A stretch of 64,000 bases of DNA from Bombyx mori. Taxonomy: Eukaryota > Arthropoda > Insecta > Lepidoptera > Bombycidae. The stretch spans positions 1,736,001 to 1,800,000 of the forward strand of contig NC_085116.1 in assembly GCF_030269925.1 (NCBI RefSeq), in the 5' to 3' direction. The position numbers were made by a program, and so were the translations under genes. Numbering within the stretch: the first letter of the stretch is position 1; every line of letters begins with the position of its first letter. The notes under the pieces were generated by a model. The model saw nothing but the letters and a program-made list of their open reading frames with translations, was not told the DNA's origin and made no database searches. Shown here one piece after another: positions 1 to 10,239 of this stretch.

Positions 1-80
1 GCGGACTCACAAGAGGTCCTACCACCAGTAATTACGCAAATTATAATTTTGCGGGTTTGATTTTTTAAATTATTTCCGAA
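1..80 (-). repeat. Bm1-like SINE fragment, cut by window edge
   Basis: The first 36 bases are the end of the common repeat that recurs at 9629, 22192 and 47565, with the block GGTCCTACCACCAGTAA. The next ~40 bases match the middle of the fuller copies at 17990 and 61990 read on the minus strand. The rest lies off the window. Confidence 0.75.
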
Positions 81-582
81 CTTTATTTATTTCCTACTAT
101 ATACAAAAAATGTAGGAGAGAAAGCTGTTGTTACGTGTATGTTACTTAGTAAAATGTTGTGTTGAAGACAATTATATAAAAAAAATTCGTGTCATAAATT
201 AAATGGTATTCTGGTTACGGCTTTATTAATACTAGATCATGAGTTATCTCATCAAATTGATGATCAAATGAGTGATAGATACCCTTGAAATCATGACCTA
301 ACAAAAGTATTTGATTACAAATTGTTGTCGTGAACAGTTTAAAATCGTTGATCGATAAACTAAAATAATGCCTAAATAATAGGCTGTTTTCATGTAACAA
401 CTTCAAATTGTTCGACGCTCGAACGTAAACTAATAATTTTGGATTCCACAGGGTGCTATTCTGAAGCTTGTATCGTACCTACGACTTATGAGGTTAAGTG
501 GTTTTAGAAAATAATTGCATATCATAAGATATGAAAATTTGTTTAGTGTGTTTTGAAATCGCCCCTTTATTTTGGCTTTGCA
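81..582. other. AT-rich stretch, no gene seen
   Basis: Short open frames only, without domain resemblance or codon character. No clear repeat boundary. Confidence 0.5.
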
Positions 583-592
583 GCGAATTAAT

Positions 593-733
593 GCGAAGCA
601 ATTGCTCTTGAGTTGCTGGTCTCCTTCGGAGGCGCTCGAGCAGTTGTTAGCAAATCCCACCCCTCCTGTCCACCTGTCCTGGTGAAACTGGAAAGGCCTT
701 CGGGCCACCAGTAATCTTTCAATCATAAAAAAG
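593..733 (+). mobile_element. 5'-truncated Jockey-type LINE tail with 10-bp target duplication
   Basis: The sequence matches the last ~140 bases of the full-length LINE at 34146-39307: the same CTCCTTCGGAGGCGCTCG and GGGCCACCAGTAATC blocks and an ATCATAAAAAA tail. GCGAATTAAT occurs on both sides (583-592 and 734-743) and is the probable target-site duplication. It is a dead, extremely truncated insertion. Confidence 0.85.
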
Positions 734-743
734 GCGAATTAAT

Positions 744-1976
744 TCATCAAAAAGACTGGTAAAAACTTTATCTTAAATCATTCTCTCACTGCTGGTATTT
801 TCAGGTTTGCAGTGCTGCGTTGTCCTGAATTTTCACGTGCCTAGTGATCAGACTATTTTTTAGCTCTCTGAATTTTTTGCTTCCGGTTTACTCACGAATA
901 ATAAATAGTCTCTCCACACAATGCATTCCACTTTATAAAATATCCATAAAGAGCACTTAATTTATAATTGAACTCCAAAATCGAACACGATTAAGATTGT
1001 ACGAATTTTATTCATACCAAAGGTCATTTTATTCAACCACCTTTGATAACATACCTTATTTTACAAGCATTTACGTTGCCATTAGAAATTTCATCTCTGC
1101 TCGTTGTGTTTATCATTATCAATTAATATTCTTAAACAATTTACAAAAAGAGTAAAACAAAAAAAAAATTAGCAACAGCTAAGCGTCCAAAGAGCGAGCA
1201 TTCAAAATTAATAAATATTTGGCGAACTAAAACAATAGGAACGAAATTCAATTAACAGAACACCACCGCTAGCCGATTCAAACTCAATTACGTACATTCG
1301 GCGTCTAATTCTCGATTGTAATGGTCGAAATAAGCATGACAACTTTATTAATAGGTTGTGAATTTTCTTAAAAAATGCGAAGAAGTTTTTTCCCTAACCT
1401 ATTATATTGAATGTTGTTCAATTAAATGACGGCTAGAAGTAGCTCTCATTTACATAGACCTTTGTAAATACTTCAGTGCTCATTTATCACTAATGACGTT
1501 GATTTTCAATTGGTAATGACAGGTCTTAAAACCTCGGTCAAGTCAAAACCGCACACTTCTAGACTGTGAGATTGTTAATCTGATTCGAATATGTCTAGAG
1601 GTCAAAGTGATTGTCACTTTTTATTTTTTTAGGAACCGCATCCATAATCATGGCAGCTTTATGCTTATATTCTGCGGTCGAAAATTAGACAACTCGACTC
1701 GCTACGGTTACAATTTAGTTTGGTATTTTGTGGACTTTGATTTTCGACGGGGTGCAATTTGAATATTCTATAGCGGTTTGTGGTAAACTTTATTTGTATG
1801 TGTGCGTTTACTGTTCAATGTTGACATTTTGAATAGAGTACTCTCACATGAACAGCAGTAGTATAGAAAATTTGAAAATAAACCGTTTCAGATACTGACA
1901 TAACATAAACAAAAACGAATGTTAATTTGCTGAGCCGAGCGTACATATTTGTTGTATCACCAAATTTATATTAATA
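744..1976. other. Intergenic, no gene seen
   Basis: AT-rich DNA with short poly-A runs. No open frame of note and no repeat I recognise. Confidence 0.5.
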
Positions 1977-2190
1977 CTAGCCGAAATCGCCCGCTTCGTT
2001 GCGCATTTAAAATTGACATTATTTATTGTTATTATTATTAGGCAGTCCAACTCATATAAATATTAGCCTATCCATTAAGTACAATTATTTTCTACATGGA
2101 TACCAAGTTTCAAGTCAATCGGATGCATGGTTCCGTAGTTATAACGGAACATCCGTAAAAACCACTAGATTTATATATTATTAGTATAGA
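1977..2190 (-). mobile_element. Non-autonomous Helitron-like repeat, copy 1
   Basis: On the minus strand it starts TCTATACTAATAATATAT and ends CTAG followed by T, as Helitrons do. The body (CATGGATACCAAGTTTCAAG, then GTAAAAACCACTA on the plus strand) recurs at 2509-2764. The base before TC is G rather than the usual A, so the 5' end is less certain. Confidence 0.6.
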
Positions 2191-2508
2191 CGTTGTATTG
2201 TATAGGCATATGTACATAGATAGATTCATTTGCAACTGATCAGACAAATTAACGCATGCTCTTCAAATACTAATATTAAATAGATCTATTTCGAGATATA
2301 TATTTACAAAAAATCTCAAAATATCTTGCGTTTTCGTAAAAAACCGTAATCTGTCTATAGATAGTAGAAGCGATAGGATTCATCAGGAGAGTAAATCTCA
2401 GTACCTTTCTATATCTTTTGATGGCTCAAAACAAATATCAGTAATGATTATTTGTACCAAAATATGGGGACGTCCACAACGAGGAATTTTGTGCAACTTT
2501 ATAACAGA

Positions 2509-2764
2509 CTAGCTGTACCTGTCCGCTTCGCTTTTAAATTCGCATTTAAATGAACATTATTATTTCTCACCCCCCCAAAGATTCTCATCATTAACGCCCC
2601 CGCAACTGGTGTAGGGAGTCCAACACTCATATAAATATTATCCTATCCATTAAACACGTGTATTTTTTACATGGATACCAAGTTTCAAGTAAATCGGATG
2701 CACGGTTCAGTAGTTATAATGGAACATCCGTAAAAACCACTATACATTTATATATTAGTATAGA
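2509..2764 (-). mobile_element. Non-autonomous Helitron-like repeat, copy 2
   Basis: Same family and orientation as the copy at 1977-2190, about 320 bases away, with an extra CCCCCCC-containing segment. It ends CTAG/T on the minus strand. No coding capacity. Confidence 0.6.
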
Positions 2765-2789
2765 AATATTAACATAAATATATTGTTAT

Positions 2790-2972
2790 TATTGGATTTC
2801 TTTTGGCAAATTATTACACAAAAGTACGGGCACCATTTTATTAGCAGAGCGGAAGGGAAGTGAAGTGACATAGATTCATTTTGTAATAACACATTATAGA
2901 CTAACTAAACTAAATTATAGACTAACATATATAGCCACAGAGTAGTGCACAGATCCTAAAATATACTCAACA
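2790..2972 (-). repeat. 3' LTR of the copia element
   Basis: On the element strand it begins TGTTGAG and ends CCAATA. I see no difference from the LTR at 7326-7508. Confidence 0.95.
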
Positions 2973-2983
2973 CACCCCCTCAA
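2973..2983 (-). promoter_or_regulatory. Polypurine tract of the copia element
   Basis: TTGAGGGGGTG on the element strand lies directly before the 3' LTR, where plus-strand DNA synthesis is normally primed. Confidence 0.75.
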
Positions 2984-3234
2984 TTTATAGAAGTTTACAA
3001 CTGCTAAAATTGTTCAAACAAAATACAAGTTTAATGAATTACAAATTTTGTTAACTGTCCACTCTGTGCATTACTAACACTATTTATCATAAATACCTTT
3101 TTTCTTTTTCTTTCAATATTAGTTACATTAAAATATTTACTAAATTAACAGTTATCTAATTAATTCTCTTAAGATAATAATAATGCTAAACAATTAAATA
3201 TGTATAAATATGCACAGCTTTTCTAATGCAATGT

Positions 3235-6200
3235 TTAAACTAAATTCAACTTGCTACAAAAATAATTATGTTTTTGAATAGTTAAAGATTTTGTAAATAT
3301 ATCAGAGATATTTTCATTTGTAGGCACATATGAGATTGACACTATTTTCTTATAAATTAAATCTTTAATGTAGTGATATTTTATTTCAATATGTTTAGAA
3401 GCTTTAGTATTCATCTGATTTTGTATCAATTTTATTGTACTCTGATTGTCAATCAATAAATGAGCTGAAATGATACTAGTACTTAATATGTCAGAAAGTA
3501 TTCCTTTGATGTGAATAAGTTCACTCATTGAGTGTGCTCCAGCCACATACTCAGCTTCAGCTGTTGACAGAGCTGTACATGTTTGCTTTCTAGAGAACCA
3601 AGTTATTAAGTTCTGGCCTTGATATATGGCACAGCCACTTGTGCTCTTACGGTCTGTTCTATCTGCTGCCCAGTCAGCGTCTGAGTAGGCTATAAGTTTT
3701 GTGTACTCTTCAGTCTTCCTATAAATCAGTCCCTGATGAGAGGTTCCTTTCAGATAACGTAACACTCTCTTACTTGCTGTCCATAATTCTTGTGTGGGTT
3801 TATCTAAGAATCTGCTTAAGAATGATACAGCATAAGCAATATCCGGTCGACTATTCACAGCAATGTACAACAAAGATCCTATTAATTCCTTGAAGGGTAC
3901 TTCAATTATATCTGATGGTGATGGAATGTTTACATTAAAATTAATTTCCATTGGAGTCTTGCTTGATTTGCAATCTTGCATGTGATATTTCTCCAGAAGT
4001 CTTTTAATTATTTCTGTTTGTCTTATTTCCAAGCTGTCTTCTGTTCTTGTTACTTCCAATCCTAAATATTGATGTACTTCTCCTAAGTTTTTTACTTTAA
4101 ATTCCTTTTCTAATTCCTTTATCATCTCATTGCTATTTCCAAGGTATAAAATATCATCCACATAAAGTAATATCCAAATTTTTCCTTTTCCATATAAACA
4201 TAAATCATGCTGTGATTGTACAAACCCTTTCTGAGTGACAAAATTATGAAATCTTTGGTTCCAGCATTTAGGTGCTTCTTTTAATCCATACAAAGCCCTT
4301 TTAAGTTTTAAAACTTTTCCTTCACTAATTTCCATTCCTTTGGGACATTTTATATAGACATTGTCGTTTAACTTTCCATTTAAGAAGGCTGTTGGTACGT
4401 CCAATTGCTTTAATGACAAATCCAGTTGAACTGCTAAACTCATCATTAATCTGATAGTTGACAATTTGGCTACCGGAGCATAATGATTATCATTGTTCTG
4501 TTGCTGAAAACCTTTCGCTACTAATCGAGCTCTCTTGGTTCCATTTTGTTTTGTTCGGAATACCCATTTTGTGTCTATTGCTTTACTTCCCATTGGTAAT
4601 GTAGCTTCTTCCCATGTCTCTAATTTCACTTGTGAATTTAATTCTGTCTTTATTGCTTTTTCCCAGTCTTTGTCATGAATTGCATCTTCAAATTCTTGTG
4701 GATCTCCCGATAAAAGACAGTATGCTATATTTAGATCATATTCTTCTAAGTTTTTTGGTTTGCGAATTTCTCTTCCTGATCTTGTTATATATTTCTGTAT
4801 ATTTATTCTACCTTTTTTATTCAATTTTTCATTTTCTTCTTCATCATCTTGATTATTCTTTGATACTTCTTTATTTGATTTATCAGGTATTCTATCATGT
4901 TGCATGTTTTCATCATTTTCATTAGGTATTCTTGTCTCTTGGTCAGCTTCTGTGTCCTTCTCAGTATCGTCATTTTGTATTAATTCATCTTCATAGTATG
5001 TTTCTCCTTTTATGTTATGCTTTTCTTCAGTTTCCTTGTAGTTTAATTGAGTTTCATCAATTCTGACATCTCTTGACACTATCACTTTATTACTTGTAGG
5101 GTCCCATAGACGATATCCATTTGGGCTATATCCTACGAGTCTCATTTCTTTAGCTCTTTGTAAAAGTTTATCTTGTTTTGGTATGATGTGAACCCATGAT
5201 TTTGATCCAAATATCCTAAGTCTTGTTAAGTCTTTGTTTCCAAACATTTTCTCTGCTGGGGTTTGAAAGTTTATAGCAGACGATGGACATCTGTTGGTTT
5301 GATAGACAGCACATCGCACCGCTTCACCCCATAAGGTTTTTGGTAAACCAGATTCAATTAATAAAGTCCGAGCTCTGTTATAAATATTTCTGTTCATGCG
5401 TTCTGAAACTCCGTTTGACTGTGGGCTATAAGGCAAAGTAAACTGTTGAACAATTCCCTTATCTTTGCAAAATTTATTTAGTTTTTCATTTTTAAACTCA
5501 CCACCATTATCACTTCTGATTTTCTTGACTTTACATTCTATTTGTCTTTCCATTCTATTAACATATTCTATAAGCCTATCCGTTGCCTCACTTTTTCTTT
5601 GTAATAAGTATACCTCACAGAAATGTGTGTAATCATCTATAATTGTATGAAAATATACCTCATTTGTAAGTGTAGGAATATTTATTGGTCCTGATATATC
5701 TGTGTGTATGAGTTCTCCTATATACTTTGATCTCGGCTTGGGTGTTGTAGAGAATGGTAATCTTGTTGATTTTCCTTCTACACATATTCCACATGGTTTT
5801 TCTGAGATAGGTAATTTCAATAACTTTAAGTGTTTTCTATTAGCATGTCCTAACCTTTTATGCCATAGATCTTTATCATTATTTATCGAATAACATTTTT
5901 CTAAGTTTAATGTTAGATTGATTGCATACAGACTATTAAGCATGGTACCATAAATTATGTTATTTCCTTTAGCAATTGATACAGAATTTTTATGAAATCT
6001 GACAGAATTTCCTTTCTCTAATATTTTTTTAACAGATAATAAGTTGTGGGATAGCCCCTTGACAAGTAGTGCTTCTATTTTAATAGGTAAGTTATTATAT
6101 TTTACATTTAAAATCCCTTTTTTACTTGAAAACAAATATTGACCATTAGCAACATAAATCTTAGTTTTAGTTTCTAAATATTCAATGTTTGACATGTACT

Positions 6201-7191
6201 TTTCATAACTATCAATGACTAAATTTTGAGATGCTCCTGAATCAATAATAAACTTAATGTCCTCATTATACACATCAACAGATAGCATCTTTTCACTGGC
6301 AACAAAAGAAAATGGATTTCTCTCACTTAAAGCACTTTTTCCTTGTTGGAGTATGGTGTCCCTTGATGATCCCCTCGATTGTCCTCTCACGTTGCCTCTG
6401 GGATTGCTTCGGTTAAAGCCTCTGCCGTTACCTGGATTGAAGTCTCTGCCGTTGCCTCGATAGAAGTCTCTAGTGTTACTTCCGTTGAAATATCCGACGT
6501 TGCCCATTTTGCCTCGATGCTGTCCTCTCATTAAGTGTCCAGTTCTGCACTGTATAGCTTTGTGACCAGTTTTACCACATTTAAAGCAACTGAGGAAGCT
6601 GTGTGCATCCTGTGATTCCATTGAATTATTTTGGTTTTTTAGTTCTGCATCTAACAATTTGCTTTTGACATACTCTGTTGTAAGTTCCACATTCGTAGTT
6701 TCTAAGGCGGCAATTGTAGTATTGTAGCTGTCAGGCATAGTCAGTAGTAAGTGGCACACCTTGTCTTGTTCATTTACTGTGCTTCCAGTTTCTTCTAATT
6801 GTCTTATTAACATATCAAAATTGTTGAAGTGGTCGCTCAGTTCGACACTGGGGTCACATTTTAAGGTTAATAATTTCTTCCTGACGTATAACGCAGATAA
6901 CGTACTTTTTCTTTTGAATATTTTTCGTAAGTTTTCGATCATCTCTTTTGCACTCGTAGCGCTTCTGACGTATTCCAAGTGTTTGTCTGAGAGGCAGTTG
7001 ACTATCAAACTTCTAGCTTTTGCGTCTTTCTTTTTGAATTTTTCCGACTTCAATATTTCCTCTGTTATGCCATCTTCAATTGCTTCTTTGCATTCCTTTT
7101 CCTCTAGGATGCATGATATTCGAAATATCCACGTGCTGAAATTAGTTCCAGTAAACTCTGGAAGTAATTTTCTTGAAGCGTCGTCCGCCAT
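3235..7191 (-). CDS. Copia-type Gag-Pol polyprotein
   Basis: A single 1318-residue polyprotein with the copia order of domains. Residues are counted from the ATG at 7191, which starts MADDASRKLL in a good AAAATGG context. The frame stays open another 79 codons upstream into the LTR, but that part looks non-coding. Seen: a CCHC zinc knuckle (CFKCGKTGHKAIQC, ~200-215), aspartic protease DSGA (~317), pre-integrase LWHKRLGH (~440), integrase D,D,E (HTDISGP ~496, SDNGGEF ~558, NGVSERMNR ~597), reverse transcriptase (LDVPTAFLNG, then YVDD ~1009) and RNase H (SDADWA ~1169, then STAEAEY). Integrase before reverse transcriptase is the copia signature. No frameshift or stop is seen. Confidence 0.95.
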   Translation of the reverse strand: MADDASRKLLPEFTGTNFSTWIFRISCILEEKECKEAIEDGITEEILKSEKFKKKDAKARSLIVNCLSDKHLEYVRSATSAKEMIENLRKIFKRKSTLSALYVRKKLLTLKCDPSVELSDHFNNFDMLIRQLEETGSTVNEQDKVCHLLLTMPDSYNTTIAALETTNVELTTEYVKSKLLDAELKNQNNSMESQDAHSFLSCFKCGKTGHKAIQCRTGHLMRGQHRGKMGNVGYFNGSNTRDFYRGNGRDFNPGNGRGFNRSNPRGNVRGQSRGSSRDTILQQGKSALSERNPFSFVASEKMLSVDVYNEDIKFIIDSGASQNLVIDSYEKYMSNIEYLETKTKIYVANGQYLFSSKKGILNVKYNNLPIKIEALLVKGLSHNLLSVKKILEKGNSVRFHKNSVSIAKGNNIIYGTMLNSLYAINLTLNLEKCYSINNDKDLWHKRLGHANRKHLKLLKLPISEKPCGICVEGKSTRLPFSTTPKPRSKYIGELIHTDISGPINIPTLTNEVYFHTIIDDYTHFCEVYLLQRKSEATDRLIEYVNRMERQIECKVKKIRSDNGGEFKNEKLNKFCKDKGIVQQFTLPYSPQSNGVSERMNRNIYNRARTLLIESGLPKTLWGEAVRCAVYQTNRCPSSAINFQTPAEKMFGNKDLTRLRIFGSKSWVHIIPKQDKLLQRAKEMRLVGYSPNGYRLWDPTSNKVIVSRDVRIDETQLNYKETEEKHNIKGETYYEDELIQNDDTEKDTEADQETRIPNENDENMQHDRIPDKSNKEVSKNNQDDEEENEKLNKKGRINIQKYITRSGREIRKPKNLEEYDLNIAYCLLSGDPQEFEDAIHDKDWEKAIKTELNSQVKLETWEEATLPMGSKAIDTKWVFRTKQNGTKRARLVAKGFQQQNNDNHYAPVAKLSTIRLMMSLAVQLDLSLKQLDVPTAFLNGKLNDNVYIKCPKGMEISEGKVLKLKRALYGLKEAPKCWNQRFHNFVTQKGFVQSQHDLCLYGKGKIWILLYVDDILYLGNSNEMIKELEKEFKVKNLGEVHQYLGLEVTRTEDSLEIRQTEIIKRLLEKYHMQDCKSSKTPMEINFNVNIPSPSDIIEVPFKELIGSLLYIAVNSRPDIAYAVSFLSRFLDKPTQELWTASKRVLRYLKGTSHQGLIYRKTEEYTKLIAYSDADWAADRTDRKSTSGCAIYQGQNLITWFSRKQTCTALSTAEAEYVAGAHSMSELIHIKGILSDILSTSIISAHLLIDNQSTIKLIQNQMNTKASKHIEIKYHYIKDLIYKKIVSISYVPTNENISDIFTKSLTIQKHNYFCSKLNLV

Positions 7192-7311
7192 TTTAGTACC
7201 GAGTAATTTTTCTTGTATTTTTTGTCTTCCTCTTGACTTTTCGCTTTTATTGTTACTATTATATTTCTTCTTCGTTAAATTAATTCTTCTAAACTCCAAG
7301 TGGCGGTCGTT

Positions 7312-7325
7312 GCGCAGTGGAAGCG
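7312..7325 (-). promoter_or_regulatory. Primer-binding site, complementary to the initiator tRNA-Met D arm
   Basis: The plus strand reads GCGCAGTGGAAGCG and abuts the inner LTR edge at 7326. From memory of insect initiator tRNA-Met, this is the D-arm region (about nucleotides 10-23), not the 3' CCA end. Copia elements are known to prime from internally cut initiator tRNA-Met. The cut point here is inferred. Confidence 0.65.
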
Positions 7326-7508
7326 TATTGGATTTCTTTTGGCAAATTATTACACAAAAGTACGGGCACCATTTTATTAGCAGAGCGGAAGGGAAGTGAA
7401 GTGACATAGATTCATTTTGTAATAACACATTATAGACTAACTAAACTAAATTATAGACTAACATATATAGCCACAGAGTAGTGCACAGATCCTAAAATAT
7501 ACTCAACA
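7326..7508 (-). repeat. 5' LTR of the copia element
   Basis: 183 bp, followed by the GTTAT target duplication at 7509-7513. Confidence 0.95.
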
Positions 7509-7815
7509 GTTATAAGGTCCAATCATTTCGTAAACGTGCAATATCTACATCGCCTTATATTAAATTCCAGTCGGGAATACTAAACCGCTTGCAGCGGCAC
7601 GTCGACTGTTTCTGTATAGATTAAATCTTCCATCCTGAACGTCCAAATCTGATAAAGTGTCGTCGTAATGCGAACAATTCTAATATTGAAGTTTGAATAT
7701 ATTTAATTTGTATTGTTAGTCTATTGTGATTGTAGACACGAACTAAAAATGCATAGTTTTATTTATTTATTACAAAACAACTACATAGGTATCTATTGAA
7801 CCATCTTATATTAAA

Positions 7816-8251
7816 CTAGCGGCTCGCTCCGGCTCCGCTCGGTTCTTTAACAAAAATTTCAACGATATTTGACGTTGTTTTATTTTTTTAAATAAAAGAA
7901 TACTTATTGCGGCATAACTGTAATAGTCAGACATATGCTGTCGTGACAATTTTTGTCAATAATAATGTGTTCTACAAAGTCGTAGTACATTATTTTATTC
8001 TTTCATCAATAGTTTTCGCAGGGCACGCGATGTAGAGAATATTTTAGGTAATTTTTTTTACACCTTAGGTTACATTATTGGAGTTTTAGTAAGTATCCCT
8101 AATTTTTTCAAAAAAGATTATAGCTTATGTCACTTGGGAATAGGGTAGCTTCCAAACAGTGAAAGAATTTTTCAAATCGGTTTAGTAGTTTCCGAGCCTA
8201 TTCAATACAAACAAACAAACAAATCTTTCCTCTTTATAATATTAGTATAGA
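7816..8251 (-). mobile_element. Non-autonomous Helitron
   Basis: On the minus strand the 436-bp element starts TCTATACTAATATTATAAAG and ends GAGCCGCTAG. It sits exactly between a host A and T, as Helitrons do. A GC-rich stretch able to pair (AGCGG with CCGCT) lies just before the 3' end. No coding capacity. Confidence 0.8.
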
Positions 8252-8499
8252 TGAGCGTTGCAAATCTGCATTCATACTAACAAATTGCAAAACAAAAGGT
8301 AATTTTTAAAATTGTTTTATTGCTCATGCTAAAATTTAAATCTGCATCGATAAAGTTTTCATAATAATGACAAAATTATATTATTTAAAAATAGCCCAAG
8401 TTTGTCTAATGTTTAAATACGGTGTTTAATAAGTATATGCATATCAAATCATAAGTATATGAATCAATTTCTATTCTCAAAGGAGCTAGTTCAAGTGAC

Positions 8500-8730
8500 T
8501 TCGCTCCGATCATCGTTCTTTCATTAACCCATAGACACAGCCCACTGAGTTTCTCGCCGGATCTTCTCATTGGGTCGCGTTTCCGACCCGGTAGATTCTG
8601 CGAAGCACGGCTCTCGCTAGGGTTCGTATTAGCAACGTCGCCAGGCTTGAGCTCCGTGAGCACACCTACAAGCTCAGACAATCTAAAATAACCCCTCGAG
8701 GTTACTAAAATAGGTAAAAAAAAATTCTTC
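8500..8730 (+). mobile_element. LINE 3' tail, 5'-truncated
   Basis: Contains the block GAGTTTCTCGCCGGATCTTC and ends in a 9-base A run. The same block lies in the 3' UTR of the full-length LINE (39070) and in the tails at 12360, 29675, 31495, 45553 and 48165. Confidence 0.8.
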
Positions 8731-9628
8731 GCCAAAATAGCAGACAATAAATAGTCAAGGAAAATTGAAACTTGCAACTAAAGCTTCAAGCCATTCGATA
8801 TGGCAATCCCTTAGGATTGGCCCCGTGAAATCCGTGTGATGTGATCTAGAATTATTGATACCACGATCCCCTGCAGAGACTTTCACACCTTGTCTTCGTA
8901 CTGGTTCGCTTCACATAACACTTTTCGAATTTTAGATCGTGATATTAAAATACCGTCTGTATAGTAGTAACCCTTCAATAAAATAAACAGGGTTATATGT
9001 TTTTTCTCTTTCACTGGTAGCTTCATATATTGATGATGTTATAGGCTCACACTATATATAATGCCTCATCTAGTATCATCGAAATAAAGAATGCGATCTG
9101 AATCTAATACGAATGCTTCAGGATGAGCACCAACATTGACATTCCAATGTCTCTATTCATTTAAGATTTAATAACGGAATATTGTTAATTGAAAAAACAA
9201 AGTTGGATATTAAAGATTACAATAGATAGAAACTACGTCAGGGCTTCGGACTGGAATACGTAAATCGAAATTCCTAGCGTAATAGGTTTCCCGGAAACTC
9301 TAGACCTGGATAGAGTTACCATAAACTTGAAATACTATGACAACTTTTCAAAAGAGTAACGCGAATTAATTGTATCTTCTAGATATGTTTAATGTACAAC
9401 AACAGATGTGTTAAACATACTATTATTATTTATTTATTGCATAGTTGGGGGATGATTTTACGATTCTTGTGGTCACGGACGACTAAGGTATTAACGCGGT
9501 CAGTGAGTAAAAATTTCAAATGTCAACGTAGAAATGACGAAAAGACGAGATTAAGTCGTAAAAGGACCATTTTTAATTATTCCAGTAGTGTTAAAATTTT
9601 TGAAAACTACGTGCTAGAATATCAAATT
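8731..9628. other. Intergenic, no gene seen
   Basis: Nothing with coding character. No repeat boundary I can place. Confidence 0.45.
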
Positions 9629-9886
9629 GTTTTTTTAATTTTTTTAATGCATAAGTTGGTGGACCAGCTCACAGCCCACCTGGTGTTAAGTGGTTACCGG
9701 AGCCCATAGACATCTACAACGTAAATGCCGCCACCCACCTTGAGATATGAGTTCTAAGGTCTCAAGGTATAGTTACAACGGCTGCCCCACCCTTCAAACC
9801 GAAACGCATTACTGCTTCACGGCAGAAATAGGCAGGGTTGTGGTACCTACCCGTGCGGACTCACAATAGGTCCTACCACCAGTAAT
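9629..9886 (-). mobile_element. Bm1-like SINE, 3' half
   Basis: On the plus strand it runs from a T-rich start through GGTGTTAAGTGGTTAC, AAACCGAAACGCATTACTGC and CACGGCAGAAATAGGCAGG to CCTACCACCAGTAAT. This is the commonest repeat of the window. The tRNA-like head is missing. Confidence 0.8.
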
Positions 9887-10239
9887 ATTATCGTTTTTTG
9901 TGATCCTTTTCATTTGTACAACTGTTAAAACCCAATCTAAGTGTTATTAAAGCTGCTATAAAAATAGAAAGGTAAAAGAACATCTAAAAAGATTAGGTTT
10001 CCCGAAATATTTCACAAAATAATGGTGATCGTTCCGGCCGTAGCGGCTAGTTTCAACCCCGCCTTTATATAGAATTCAGTAGCTTGTTACATCCGGTGTC
10101 CCACAGGATACCCGATAGAGATCGGTCGATCGGTGCGAATCTAACGAATAATTCAACATTTTCAGTGCAGTTTCTACCTTCCACTCTTCTAAAAAATAAT
10201 GGAAGGCTTCAACGATTGAACCAAATCGAGAATTGAGTA
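9887..10239. other. Intergenic, no gene seen
   Basis: No feature found before the mariner. The TA at 10238-10239 is that element's target duplication. Confidence 0.45.

Larger units (their letters stand above)
2790..7508 (-). mobile_element. Complete Ty1/copia LTR retrotransposon
   Basis: A 4.7-kb element: 183-bp LTRs at both ends, one long gag-pol frame, a polypurine tract next to the 3' LTR and a primer-binding site next to the 5' LTR. The host 5-mer GTTAT flanks it at 2785-2789 and 7509-7513, the target duplication length typical of copia. The LTRs look identical by eye and the frame has no stop, so insertion is recent and the copy may still be competent. Confidence 0.95.

Noticed and set aside
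6761..7399. Long plus-strand open frame (212 codons)
   Set aside because: It is the antisense of the copia gag region, which has clear domain motifs on the minus strand.
7192..7428. 79-codon extension of the copia polyprotein into the LTR
   Set aside because: It runs over the primer-binding site and LTR. The internal ATG at 7191 has a good context and starts the Gag-like sequence.
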